DNA of 35,090 bases from an uncultured Bacteroidales bacterium (GCA_934717675.1 CAKUYZ010000013.1:1-35090), one strand, 5' to 3'; shown: positions 10,637 through 18,040, counted from the first letter of the stretch. Numbers and translations: made by a program. Notes: generated by a model not told the origin, from the sequence alone.

Positions 10637-10711
10637 GGGCCTATAGCTCAGTTGGTTAGTAGCATCTGACTCATAATCAGAGGGTCCTTGGTTCAAGCCC
10701 AAGTGGGCCCA
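10637..10711 (+). tRNA. tRNA with anticodon CAU (Ile2, lysidine-modified, or elongator Met)
   Basis: Cloverleaf by hand: acceptor GGGCCTA with TGGGCCC (one U-G pair); anticodon arm TCTGA/TCAGA with loop CTCATAA and anticodon CAT at 10672-10674; T-arm CTTGG/CCAAG with loop TTCAAGC; discriminator A, CCA not encoded. C4-G69 and C5-G68 are pairs known to favour the lysidine synthetase TilS in E. coli tRNA-Ile2, so Ile(k2C) is somewhat more likely than elongator Met; the initiator is excluded by the paired first position. Oddity: the D-arm reads GGTTAGTAGC where the normal form is GGTTAGAGC, an extra T that leaves a bulge in the D-stem. Total 75 bases instead of 74. It has its own promoter and terminator. 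Confidence 0.88.
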
Positions 10712-10731
10712 CCCTCACAAACGATTAGTTG

Positions 10732-10766
10732 AGCCTCGTCAACCTGCGTGTGACGAGGCTTTTTTT
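10732..10766 (+). terminator. Terminator after the tRNA
   Basis: AGCCTCGTCA (10732-10741) pairs perfectly with TGACGAGGCT (10751-10760), followed by six more T. Confidence 0.88.
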
Positions 10767-10807
10767 GTAGCCTGAGCGAAGGCGAGATTATCCCTACACA
10801 AGCACAT

Positions 10808-11521
10808 ATGACAGACCCCTACGGCGAGGCCATAAAGGCATATTTTGAGGGCGACATGGCAGCGGCCCTCACAGTGGAAAGCGACTTGGCGGAGACCGAC
10901 GAGTGGCCCGTGAGCGAGTTTTTCCATAATTGGGACACCATGGGCCAGTTGGAGAAAAGAGCCATGAGCCTGGCCTCGGGGCGCGTGCTAGACGTTGGCG
11001 CGGGCTCTGGCAGCCACTCTCTCTGGCTTCAGCAGCACGGCATGGACGTCGAGGCCGTGGAGATCTCGCCATTGGCGGCCAACGTCATCCGAGATCGTGG
11101 CGTGAAAAAGGTGACTACGGCCGATTTCTACACCTTCGAGACCACCAGGCGATATGACACCCTGCTCATGCTCATGAACGGGGCCGGCCTCGCCGGCACG
11201 CTCCAAGGGCTTGACCGCTTGCTTGCAAAGGCCAAGAGCCTCTTGGCCCCCGGAGGGCAGATTCTGCTGGATTCGTCAGACCTCATATACCTCTACGAGG
11301 AGGAAGACGGCAGCTACGCCCTGCCAATCGGAGGCCGCTACTACGGCGAGCTGGAATATGTCTACGAGTTTCGAGGCTCGCGCTCCGAAGCTTTCCCATG
11401 GGTTTTTGTCGATCAAACATCACTGGCCGACGCCGCAGAGCGCAATGGCCTGTCTTTTACCCTTGTGGCCGAAGGCGAGCACTATGACTACCTCGCCCGC
11501 CTCGCCACCGATGAAATGTAA
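10808..11521 (+). CDS. Class I SAM-dependent methyltransferase, substrate unknown
   Basis: 237 residues. The Rossmann motif I is RVLDVGAGSGSHSLWLQQ (about residues 59-76), followed by the acidic motif VEAVEISPLA, a post-I segment TTADFYTFET, motif IV YDTLLMLMNGAGLAGTLQGL and LLAPGGQILLDSSDL. No domain beyond the methyltransferase fold is visible and the substrate cannot be named. The C-terminal part is rich in aromatic residues (YYGELEYVYEFRG), suggesting a small-molecule or peptide substrate. No promoter consensus is visible in the 41 bases after the tRNA terminator. The HAD gene follows 19 bases downstream, so the two are probably co-transcribed. Confidence 0.85.
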   Translation: MTDPYGEAIKAYFEGDMAAALTVESDLAETDEWPVSEFFHNWDTMGQLEKRAMSLASGRVLDVGAGSGSHSLWLQQHGMDVEAVEISPLAANVIRDRGVKKVTTADFYTFETTRRYDTLLMLMNGAGLAGTLQGLDRLLAKAKSLLAPGGQILLDSSDLIYLYEEEDGSYALPIGGRYYGELEYVYEFRGSRSEAFPWVFVDQTSLADAAERNGLSFTLVAEGEHYDYLARLATDEM

Positions 11522-11540
11522 AAAACAACGTCCCCTCCCT

Positions 11541-12137
11541 ATGGCACTAGAAATATTTGAGGATAAGGATCTCCACATATTCGACCTCGGCAACGTCCTC
11601 TACTCCGTCGACGCCCGCCTCACCTTCGCGGCCTTTGAGGCTCTCGGCATGCCTCATCAAGACATCAAGGTGAGCAACAGCCATGCCGCGGGCGGCGTGT
11701 TCAGCCTCTACTGCGACGGCAAAGTGACCACCGACGAGTTCTATGACGGCGTGAGGCGTGCGTGCCTCATTCCCAATGCCACAGACAATGACATCCGCCA
11801 GGCGTGGGACGCCATGCTGATAGGCTTCCGCCCGGGCGCCTTGGCCGCCGTCCGAAGCCTTCGCCAAAGTGGGCGCAAAGTGGCGCTTCTGAGCAACTGC
11901 AACGACCTCCACGCTCAGGTCTGCCGGGCGCAATACCCTGGCCCCGGGTCGTTCGACGACCTTTTCAACGGTGTATTCTTCTCACACGAGATTGGCATGA
12001 GCAAGCCCGACCCTCGCACTTGGCAGCTGGTGCTGCGCCAAATGGGCGTAGACGCCCCGCGAGCCTGCTTCTATGACGACTCCGACATCAACGTGCGTGC
12101 GGCTCTCTCGCTAGGCATAGCCTCGCGCGTGGTCTAA
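11541..12137 (+). CDS. HAD-superfamily phosphatase (YihX-like)
   Basis: 198-residue cytoplasmic hydrolase of the haloacid dehalogenase superfamily. Motif I is HIFDLGNVLYSVD (nucleophile Asp15, with Gly in place of the second Asp, as in the YihX/alpha-D-glucose-1-phosphatase branch); motif II is VALLSNCND; motif III Lys is in GMSKPDPRTW; motif IV is CFYDDSDINVRAA. The cap is the small helical type between motifs I and II. The ATG at 11541 begins just before the fold; an in-frame ATG at 11511 would overlap the preceding methyltransferase stop and add ten residues, less likely. Likely a sugar-phosphate or nucleotide phosphatase; the substrate is not predictable. Confidence 0.88.
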   Translation: MALEIFEDKDLHIFDLGNVLYSVDARLTFAAFEALGMPHQDIKVSNSHAAGGVFSLYCDGKVTTDEFYDGVRRACLIPNATDNDIRQAWDAMLIGFRPGALAAVRSLRQSGRKVALLSNCNDLHAQVCRAQYPGPGSFDDLFNGVFFSHEIGMSKPDPRTWQLVLRQMGVDAPRACFYDDSDINVRAALSLGIASRVV

Positions 12138-12181
12138 GACGCGTTTTTGCTCATTTTATGACATTTACGGTCGCCTTGCGG

Positions 12182-12211
12182 TTGCGCGGGGCGATTTTTT
12201 TCTTAACTTCG
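12182..12211 (+). promoter_or_regulatory. Promoter of rplM-rpsI
   Basis: TTG (12182-12184), 19-base spacer, TAACTTCG (12204-12211; one mismatch). It predicts a leader of about 165 bases before rplM. Confidence 0.6.
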
Positions 12212-12216
12212 CACCC

Positions 12217-12380
12217 GATTATTATCCGACTATGTGGGGCAACGTGTGCCCTCGGGTGTGAGCTCGCGCAGTTGAAGTTGGTCAAAAGGTGCGCGCCAAG
12301 GCTCGGATGCAACTCCCGCGGGCGGCAGTCCCACGCGATTAGTTAATAATTAAGTCTATCACATTTACAAAACAAAGACT
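12217..12380 (+). promoter_or_regulatory. Structured leader upstream of rplM (candidate L13 autoregulatory leader)
   Basis: The long 5' leader between the predicted transcription start and the L13 start has foldable parts. GTGGG (12234-12238) can pair over a distance with CCCAC (12330-12334); GGGC (12237-12240) can instead pair locally with GCCC (12248-12251), so the two pairings exclude each other. An AT-rich stretch without structure precedes the start codon. Leaders upstream of rplM in Bacteroidia have been proposed as ribosomal-protein regulated RNAs; whether this one matches that motif was not tested. No open reading frame of substance is present. Confidence 0.45.
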
Positions 12381-12836
12381 GTGGACACATTAAGTTACAA
12401 GACCGTGTCGGCCAACAAGGCCACCGTCGATAAGCAGTGGCTGCTCATCGACGCTACGGATCAGATTCTTGGCCGCCTCGCTTCTAGGGTAGCCAGGGCG
12501 CTCAGGGGCAAGAACAAGCCCAACTTCACGCCTCATGTAGACTGCGGCGACAACGTCGTCATCATCAATGCCGCAAAGGTCAAAATGACCGGCAACAAGA
12601 TGCAGGACAGGGTCATCTACTCCTACTCCGGCTATCCTGGCGGCCGTCATGACAAGACCGCTGCCGAGATCATGGCAAAGGACCCGCGCAAGCTCATCGA
12701 GCACGCCGTCAAGGGCATGCTCCCAAAGAACCGCCTCGGAGCCCAGCTCTTCAGGAACCTCTACGTCTACTCCGGCGCAGAGCACGACCAGGAGGCGCAG
12801 CAGCCTAAAAAGATTGACGTTAACGACATATTGTAA
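12381..12836 (+). CDS. rplM: 50S ribosomal protein L13
   Basis: 151-residue early-assembly protein of the large subunit. It starts with GTG; the N-terminus (V/M)DTLSYKTVSANKATV is the family N-terminus in Bacteroidales, so the GTG is the natural start. The core has LLIDATDQILGRLASRVA, GDNVVIINAAKVKMTGNK, YSYSGYPGG and VKGMLPKNRLGAQLFRNLYVY. The stop codon overlaps the rpsI start (TAATG), giving translational coupling of the conserved rplM-rpsI pair. Confidence 0.97.
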   Translation: MDTLSYKTVSANKATVDKQWLLIDATDQILGRLASRVARALRGKNKPNFTPHVDCGDNVVIINAAKVKMTGNKMQDRVIYSYSGYPGGRHDKTAAEIMAKDPRKLIEHAVKGMLPKNRLGAQLFRNLYVYSGAEHDQEAQQPKKIDVNDIL

Positions 12837-13228
12837 TGAGCGCAGAAGTAACCAACGCCTTAGGCAGAAGAAAGGCAGCAGTAGCACGCGTCTACCTCAC
12901 CGCAGGTAAGGGCGTCATCTCCATCAACAGCAGGGACATTGAGAACTATTTCCCTGACAAGAACCTCCAGTTCATCGTCAAGCAGCCCCTCGCAACCCTC
13001 GGCGTGACCGAGAGCTACGACATCAAGGCCAACCTCGACGGTGGCGGCATCAAGGGTCAGGCCGAGGCTCTCCGCCTCGCCATCGCGCGCGCCCTCGTCA
13101 AGATCAACGCCGAGGACAAACCCGCCCTCAAGGCACAGGGCTTCATGACGCGAGACTCTCGCGTCGTTGAGCGTAAGAAGCCTGGTCAGCCCAAGGCACG
13201 CAAGAAATTCCAGTTCAGCAAGCGTTAA
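12836..13228 (+). CDS. rpsI: 30S ribosomal protein S9
   Basis: 130-residue small-subunit protein whose C-terminal tail reaches the P-site tRNA. It begins with the family motif NALGRRKAAVARVYL and has INSRDIENYF, NLDGGGIKGQAEALRLAIARAL, and the terminal basic DSRVVERKKPGQPKARKKFQFSKR, which ends with the invariant Lys-Arg. The start overlaps the rplM stop by one base. A structured gap of 145 bases separates it from rpsB. Confidence 0.97.
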   Translation: MSAEVTNALGRRKAAVARVYLTAGKGVISINSRDIENYFPDKNLQFIVKQPLATLGVTESYDIKANLDGGGIKGQAEALRLAIARALVKINAEDKPALKAQGFMTRDSRVVERKKPGQPKARKKFQFSKR

Positions 13229-13253
13229 TACCGCCAGCCCGAACGGAAGCGAG

Positions 13254-13335
13254 TGTTTAGTATCTAAATCGGAGGGATGCCTGGCATCTGGGCCGCGCCG
13301 CGTCGCGATGGCCGCCTAGCCTACCATCCGGTTGA
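13254..13335 (+). promoter_or_regulatory. Structured leader upstream of rpsB (candidate S2 leader)
   Basis: GGATG (13275-13279) pairs with CATCC (13325-13329), extended after a four-base bulge by AATC with GGTT. Inside this, GGCC...GGCC arms form a GC-rich stem. The whole sits about 40 bases before the rpsB start and looks like an r-protein autoregulatory leader; this is inferred from structure and position only. It could alternatively be part of a weak rpsI terminator. Confidence 0.4.
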
Positions 13336-13373
13336 TGAAACAGAAGGTAAACAACCCCAGAAAACAAGACAAA

Positions 13374-14192
13374 ATGTCAAGAACTAGTTTCGATCAGCTT
13401 TTGGACGCAGGTGTGCACTTCGGCCACCTGAAGCGCAAGTGGAATCCCGCCATGAAGCCGTACATCTTCATGGAGAAAAACGGCATCCACATCCTCGATC
13501 TGCATAAGACTGTAGCTAAGATTGACGAGGCCGCCGAGGCCCTCAAGCAAATCGCTAAGTCCGGTCGCAAGGTGCTCTTCGTAGCCACCAAGAGGCAGGC
13601 CCGCGACATCGTCGCCGAGAAGGTCGGCGCTGTCGGCATGCCTTTCGTCGTGGAGCGCTGGCCGGGTGGTATGCTCACCAACTTCCCTACCATCCGCAAG
13701 ACCGTCAAGAAGATGGGCTCGCTCGACAAGCTCATCGCCGATCCCGTTTTCAACAGTCTTTCTAAGAGGGAGAGGCTCCAGATCAACCGCCAGCGAGAGA
13801 AGCTGAACAAGAACCTCGGCTCCATAGCCGACCTCAACCGTCTCCCGGCCGCAATGTTCGTCGTTGACGTCACCAAGGAGCACATCGCCATCAAGGAGGC
13901 CAACCGTCTCTGCATCCCGGTCTTCGCAATGGTCGACACCAACTCCAACCCTTCCGACGTTGACTACGTCATCCCCGCTAACGACGACGCTTCGAAGTCC
14001 ATCGAGCTCGTTGTAGACGTCATGACGCAGGCCATCCGCGAGGGTCTCGAGGAGCGCAAGGCTGAGAAGCTCGATGACGAGGAGCAGCCCAAGGAGAAGA
14101 AGCAGGCCCCCAAGACCGGCGCCCGCAAGGCTCGCAAGCCCGAGGCCGCTGCCGATGAGGCTCCCGCCGCAGAGGCTCCCGCTGCCGAGTAA
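13374..14192 (+). CDS. rpsB: 30S ribosomal protein S2
   Basis: 272-residue small-subunit protein. The ATG at 13374 (MSRTSFDQLLDAGVHFG) starts exactly at the family N-terminus; an upstream in-frame ATG at 13332 would add 14 basic residues inside the leader. Conserved segments: LDAGVHFGHLKRKWNPAMKP, FVATKRQARDIV, VERWPGGMLTNF, RLPAAMFVVDV and IPVFAMVDTNSNP. After about residue 225 there is a low-complexity tail, first Lys/Glu-rich and then Ala/Pro/Glu-rich (EAPAAEAPAAE). Such tails vary in Bacteroidales S2 and need not have a function. It is followed by tsf, the usual order. Confidence 0.97.
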   Translation: MSRTSFDQLLDAGVHFGHLKRKWNPAMKPYIFMEKNGIHILDLHKTVAKIDEAAEALKQIAKSGRKVLFVATKRQARDIVAEKVGAVGMPFVVERWPGGMLTNFPTIRKTVKKMGSLDKLIADPVFNSLSKRERLQINRQREKLNKNLGSIADLNRLPAAMFVVDVTKEHIAIKEANRLCIPVFAMVDTNSNPSDVDYVIPANDDASKSIELVVDVMTQAIREGLEERKAEKLDDEEQPKEKKQAPKTGARKARKPEAAADEAPAAEAPAAE

Positions 14193-14207
14193 CAAACAGC
14201 AGTAATA

Positions 14208-14283
14208 TGGCGGCCGCAAGCCGCCAGTCAAATACAGACGCCCGCGCCTCCGCCCTGCCTCGGCTCGGCCAGCGTGGGCGTCT
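14208..14283 (+). other. Two hairpins between rpsB and tsf
   Basis: TGGCGGC (14208-14214) with GCCGCCA (14220-14226), then AGACGCCC (14236-14243) with GGGCGTCT (14276-14283) followed by TTCC. The second resembles a weak terminator or attenuator and could set the S2:EF-Ts ratio; no separate tsf promoter matching the Bacteroidota consensus is visible. Confidence 0.45.
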
Positions 14284-14326
14284 TTCCACTTTCCTGATTA
14301 ACCCATAAAAATTATATCCAACAATT

Positions 14327-15157
14327 ATGGCAATTACTGCACAAGACGTCAAGAAGCTGCGCGACCTGACCAACGCCGGCATGATGGACTGCAAGAAAGC
14401 TCTCACCGAGGCCAATGGCGATTTTGACCGCGCGCGCGACATTCTCCGCGAGCGTGGCCAGCTCGTAGCCGCAAAACGCGCTGACCGCGAGGCTAAAGAC
14501 GGAGTGGCCATCGCCAAGGCTTCTGCTGACGGCACGCACGCCGCTGCCATCATCCTCAACGCCGAGACCGACTTCGTGGCCGAGAATGAGAAGTTCCTCA
14601 ACCTCGCCAACGCCATCCTCGACCTCGCCGTCGAGTCCCGCCCCGCTGACCTCGAGGCTCTCAAGGCCCTCTCTCTCAACGGTCACACCGTGGCAGAGAA
14701 CGTCAATGAGCTCACCGGCGTCATCGGCGAGAAGATTGACCTCTCCGCATATCAGCAGCTCGATGCTGAGCAAGTCGCCATCTACGTTCATAACAAGAAG
14801 ATCGCAGCCGTTGTCGGCTTCAACGAGGTTGTAGACGCCGAGGTGGGCAAGAAGATTGCCATGCAGGTTGCCACCATGAGCCCTGTGGCTGTAGACAAGA
14901 CCCAGGTTCCTCAGGAGGTCATCGACCATGAGCTCGAGGTGGGCAAGGAGCAGGCCCGCAACGAGAACAAGCCCGAGGCCATGATTGAGAAGATCGCTCA
15001 GGGCCGCCTTGGCAAGTTCTTCAAGGAGAACACCCTTATGGAGCAGGCCTTCTTCGCCGGAGACGGCGATGAGAGCAAGCTCTCCGTAGGCCAGTACCTC
15101 GCCACCGTCAGCAAGACCCTCAAGCCTGTCGGCATGATCCGTCTCGCTTTGGCATAA
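14327..15157 (+). CDS. tsf: Translation elongation factor Ts
   Basis: 276-residue guanine-nucleotide exchange factor for EF-Tu. The N-terminal UBA-like domain contains VKKLRDLTNAGMMDCKKAL and the loop DFDRARDILRERG; the core has HAAAIILNAETDFVAENEKF, the signature contacting EF-Tu, and the dimerisation part with VDKTQVPQEVIDHELEVGKE. The C-terminal module (KFFKENTLMEQAFF) is intact. Start at the only plausible ATG, after AT-rich leader sequence. Two hairpins follow, the second a strong terminator. Confidence 0.97.
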   Translation: MAITAQDVKKLRDLTNAGMMDCKKALTEANGDFDRARDILRERGQLVAAKRADREAKDGVAIAKASADGTHAAAIILNAETDFVAENEKFLNLANAILDLAVESRPADLEALKALSLNGHTVAENVNELTGVIGEKIDLSAYQQLDAEQVAIYVHNKKIAAVVGFNEVVDAEVGKKIAMQVATMSPVAVDKTQVPQEVIDHELEVGKEQARNENKPEAMIEKIAQGRLGKFFKENTLMEQAFFAGDGDESKLSVGQYLATVSKTLKPVGMIRLALA

Positions 15158-15175
15158 AGCAAAAGGTGCCTCTGC

Positions 15176-15203
15176 CTTAGCTGCCTCGCATATGGCAGCT
15201 AAG
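15176..15203 (+). other. Hairpin after tsf
   Basis: CTTAGCTGCC (15176-15185) pairs with GGCAGCTAAG (15194-15203), a perfect 10-bp stem with an 8-base loop and no T-run. It probably protects the 3' end or adds to the terminator that follows. Confidence 0.55.
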
Positions 15204-15216
15204 CGTGGCCAGGCAT

Positions 15217-15257
15217 AGCCCCGCGGCTCCCGTTCCGGAGCCGCGGGGCTTGTTTTT
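15217..15257 (+). terminator. Terminator of the rpsB-tsf unit
   Basis: A perfect 14-bp GC-rich stem (15217-15230 with 15237-15250), six-base loop, followed by TGTTTTT. Confidence 0.9.
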
Positions 15258-15511
15258 CCCCAGTCTTGGCCTTTCTCCTTGTCAAGACCTGTCAGTAAAC
15301 ATGTCAATTACCAACAGCCGCTTTCTGTGTTCAGTGCCATATCAGTTTGATCCTATGGAATTTAGCATCGGCGACAATTATCAACAGGTGTCAGTAGTAA
15401 TTTGTCAATAAGTCGTGGAACGTGGCAAAAGGAGTCAGTCTGTGACGGCAAGTTATTGAGCCATAATCAGTAAGCCGTTAGCCAATAGGCCCGCCACCCC
15501 GTGGAACACTG
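15258..15511 (+). other. Non-coding region between tsf and parA
   Basis: No credible gene. It is AT-richer than its surroundings. It contains TTACCAACA (15308-15316) and TTATCAACA (15378-15386), close to the DnaA-box consensus TTATNCACA, and two copies of CGTGGAAC (15414-15421, 15500-15507), the right half of the ParB site parS. No complete parS is present. Similar stretches GTCAGTA...GTCAAT occur around 15292-15310 and 15390-15410. It may be an origin-proximal or ParB-bound regulatory region; this is not established. Confidence 0.35.
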
Positions 15512-15541
15512 TTTGGTTGTGACAAATAAAGAGTATCTTTG
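15512..15541 (+). promoter_or_regulatory. Promoter of the parA operon
   Basis: TTTG (15512-15515), 18-base spacer, TATCTTTG (15534-15541). The second CGTGGAAC copy ends just before it, so a ParB-bound site there could repress this promoter. Confidence 0.65.
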
Positions 15542-15579
15542 TCAAGTCATAAAGCAAAGAAACATAATCGACCACAATA

Positions 15580-16350
15580 ATGGCAAGAGTCATATCAATA
15601 GCCAACCAGAAAGGCGGAGTGGGCAAGACGACTACCGCAATCAACCTTGGCGCGAGCCTCGCGGTGCTCGAGAAGAAAGTGCTCATAATAGACGCCGACG
15701 CCCAGGCCAACTCAACGTCTGGTCTCGGCTTCAACGTCAACGAGGTGAAGCCCACCATCTATGAGTGCATGGTGGGAGACGTAGACCCAAAGAGCGCGGT
15801 CTTGAAGTGCGAGATTGACAACCTCTACATTATGCCGTCTCACATCGACCTTGTCGGTGCCGAGATCGAGATGCTCAAGATGACGGACCGAGAGACCATC
15901 ATGAAGCGCATGGTGGACAAGATTCGTGATCAGTTTGACTATATCCTCATCGACTGCTGCCCTTCGCTCGGCCTCATCACGGTGAACGCACTCACGGCGT
16001 CAGACTCCGTCATCGTCCCCGTCCAGTGCGAATATTTTGCTCTTGAGGGCCTTGGCAAGCTGCTCCACACCATCCGAATCATCCAGAAGAGGCTCAACCC
16101 GTCGCTCGAGATTGAGGGCTTCCTGCTCACCATGTACGACTCGCGAAACAACCTCTCCAACCAAGTGCTTGACGAGGTGCGCCGCCACTTCCAAAACATG
16201 GTCTTCCAGACCCTCATCGCGCGCAACGTCCGCCTATCCGAGGCCCCAAGTCACGGCCAGGCGGCCATAAGCTACGACGCCACGAGCAAAGGCGCGCAAA
16301 ACTATCTCAACCTGGCCCGCGAGCTGCTGGAACGCAACGAGAAAAAGTAA
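15580..16350 (+). CDS. parA: Chromosome partitioning ATPase ParA (Soj)
   Basis: 256-residue deviant-Walker ATPase that forms nucleoid-bound dimers and moves ParB-parS complexes. The deviant Walker A KGGVGKTT is at residues 11-18 with the signature lysine; KVLIIDADAQANSTSGLG is the switch/Walker A' segment, and FDYILIDCCPSLGLITVNAL the Walker B region. EYFALEGLGKLLHTI is the conserved C-terminal motif. The length and lack of an N-terminal HTH show the chromosomal, not plasmid P1-type, form. It lies 15 bases upstream of parB. Confidence 0.95.
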   Translation: MARVISIANQKGGVGKTTTAINLGASLAVLEKKVLIIDADAQANSTSGLGFNVNEVKPTIYECMVGDVDPKSAVLKCEIDNLYIMPSHIDLVGAEIEMLKMTDRETIMKRMVDKIRDQFDYILIDCCPSLGLITVNALTASDSVIVPVQCEYFALEGLGKLLHTIRIIQKRLNPSLEIEGFLLTMYDSRNNLSNQVLDEVRRHFQNMVFQTLIARNVRLSEAPSHGQAAISYDATSKGAQNYLNLARELLERNEKK

Positions 16351-16365
16351 GGGAGGCGAAGACAA

Positions 16366-17304
16366 ATGGCAAAAAGTTTTGGACTTGGCAAAGGCGGCGG
16401 CATGGGGCTTGAGGCCCTGCTGGGGCGTGAGGCTAATGACGACGCTCAGGCGCAGTCGGCGCTAGACGAGATTGCCGTCGGGCTCATTGACGCCAACCCG
16501 TGGCAACCGAGGACCGATTTCAGCCAGGACGACCTGGAAGAGCTGGCCTCATCCATCAGGAGCGTGGGCATCATCCAGCCGCTCACGCTGCGCAAGATTG
16601 AGGAGACCGGAAGGTATCAGATAATAGCGGGAGAGAGGCGTTTCCGCGCCGCCAAGATGGTGGGCTTGGCCACTGTGCCGGCCTACGTCCGCGAGGTGTC
16701 TGATGACAAGATGCTGGCCGTCGCCCTCATTGAGAACATCCAGAGGTCTAACCTCAACCCCATAGAGGAGGCGCTAAGCTACCAGAGGCTCATTGACGAG
16801 TGCAACCTCACGCAAGAGACTCTGGCCGACCAGGTGGGCAAAAAACGCTCCACGGTGACCAACTACCTCCGACTGCTGAAGCTCCCCGAGGAGATCCGAA
16901 ATGGCTTGAGAGACAAAGTAATCTCCATGGGCCACGCCCGCGCCATCATGGGCGTGGAGGATGAGGAGACGCAGCTCATGCTCTTCCACGAGACGGTGGA
17001 GCAGGGCTACTCCGTGCGCCGCATTGAGGAGATGGTCCGCGAGTATAACGACCCTCAGGCCGGCTCCGCGCCAGAGGGACAGGAGGCTCATCCCGAGGCC
17101 AAGAAACCCAAGACCAAGGCGCAGACGCCAGAGGAATATAGGGCCTTGGGAGATCACCTCTCATCCTATTTCCATGCCAACGTCAAGCTGGCCTGCTCCG
17201 CCGACGGCAAAGGCAAGATCACCATCCCCTTCACCTCGGCCGATGATTTGGAAAGAATTATTGAGATTCTCGACTCCTCCAGACAGCGACCCGCCGATGC
17301 ATAG
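16366..17304 (+). CDS. parB: Chromosome partitioning protein ParB (Spo0J)
   Basis: 312-residue CTP-dependent DNA clamp. The CTPase/ParB N-terminal domain has NPWQPRTDF, the CTP-binding GERRFRAA (89-96) and the arginine-patch motif ENIQR (123-127). A helix-turn-helix domain follows (TQETLADQVGKKRSTVTNYLRLLKLP), which contacts parS. A Glu/Pro/Lys linker (about 228-255) leads to the C-terminal dimerisation domain. No full parS-like palindrome was seen in the window. Its last eight bases overlap the next gene, so translation is coupled. Confidence 0.95.
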   Translation: MAKSFGLGKGGGMGLEALLGREANDDAQAQSALDEIAVGLIDANPWQPRTDFSQDDLEELASSIRSVGIIQPLTLRKIEETGRYQIIAGERRFRAAKMVGLATVPAYVREVSDDKMLAVALIENIQRSNLNPIEEALSYQRLIDECNLTQETLADQVGKKRSTVTNYLRLLKLPEEIRNGLRDKVISMGHARAIMGVEDEETQLMLFHETVEQGYSVRRIEEMVREYNDPQAGSAPEGQEAHPEAKKPKTKAQTPEEYRALGDHLSSYFHANVKLACSADGKGKITIPFTSADDLERIIEILDSSRQRPADA

Positions 17305-18031
17305 GCTCCCACTCTGCATACTGAGGCTTACGCTCTCCCTGATGGCTCTGGCCGTCAGCGGGGGGCTTTTTGCGCAAAAAGACACCGCCCGCGTGGAGGG
17401 AGACCCCAACATAATAGACGCCAAGACGGAGAATGTGGCCATTGACCCGCGGGAGCCTGTCCTTGAGGTCATTTCCGACTCGCTCATCATGGTGGACGGC
17501 GAGACGGTCCGCCTCATCCGGTCGGTGCATGTCGGGGGGCTTGGCCACTCGCCACACACCGCCACCATGTATGCGGCCATCTTACCCGGCCTAGGCCAGA
17601 TATATAACCGGAAATATTGGAAACTGCCGCTGCTCTACGGCGGCGCGGCCGCGCTCATCTACGCCATTCATTTCAACAACAAGTATTACAAGAAATACAG
17701 CAGCGCATATCGTGATTTCCTCCTGGGAGACCCGAACAACAAAAGCTACATGTATTTCGTAGAGCGCGCCCATCTGACCGAAGAACTTGTGCAAGGCACG
17801 TATAAGCAGTGGTTTCAGACGTCCCTCAAAAACAAGAAGGACTATTATCGTCGCTACCGCGACCTCTCCATTTTCGGCATGGTAGGCCTCTACGCCCTGC
17901 AAATTGTCGATGCTTGCGTAGACGCGCATTTCTTCAATTTCGACGTGAGCGACGACCTCTCCCTCAACTGGAGTCCGGCGCTAGATCCCGCGTCGCGTGA
18001 GTTTGGCGCCAGACTGGCGCTGAGGTTCTAG
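17297..18031 (+). CDS. DUF5683 membrane protein
   Basis: 244 residues from the ATG at 17297, which overlaps the parB end by eight bases and places a signal peptide at the N-terminus (LRLTLSLMALAVSGGLFAQ). The DUF5683 core follows at about residue 90: AAILPGLGQIYNRKYWKLPLL, then a membrane segment YGGAAALIYAIHFNNKYY; a second hydrophobic stretch LSIFGMVGLYALQIVDACVDAH lies near residue 200, followed by a short beta-rich end. The family is common in Bacteroidota, often next to parB; its function is unknown. The longer in-frame extension upstream is only the parB shadow. Confidence 0.85.
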   Translation: MHRLPLCILRLTLSLMALAVSGGLFAQKDTARVEGDPNIIDAKTENVAIDPREPVLEVISDSLIMVDGETVRLIRSVHVGGLGHSPHTATMYAAILPGLGQIYNRKYWKLPLLYGGAAALIYAIHFNNKYYKKYSSAYRDFLLGDPNNKSYMYFVERAHLTEELVQGTYKQWFQTSLKNKKDYYRRYRDLSIFGMVGLYALQIVDACVDAHFFNFDVSDDLSLNWSPALDPASREFGARLALRF

Positions 18032-18040
18032 AGCTTTCTT

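Noticed and set aside
13377..14231. 284-codon open frame antisense to rpsB
   Set aside because: Low-complexity Gly/Leu sequence opposite the Ala/Glu tail of S2; S2 itself is certain.
14312..15307. 331-codon open frame antisense to tsf
   Set aside because: It covers tsf and its terminator; the product is Leu/Gly/Val-rich without recognisable fold. Codon-bias artefact.
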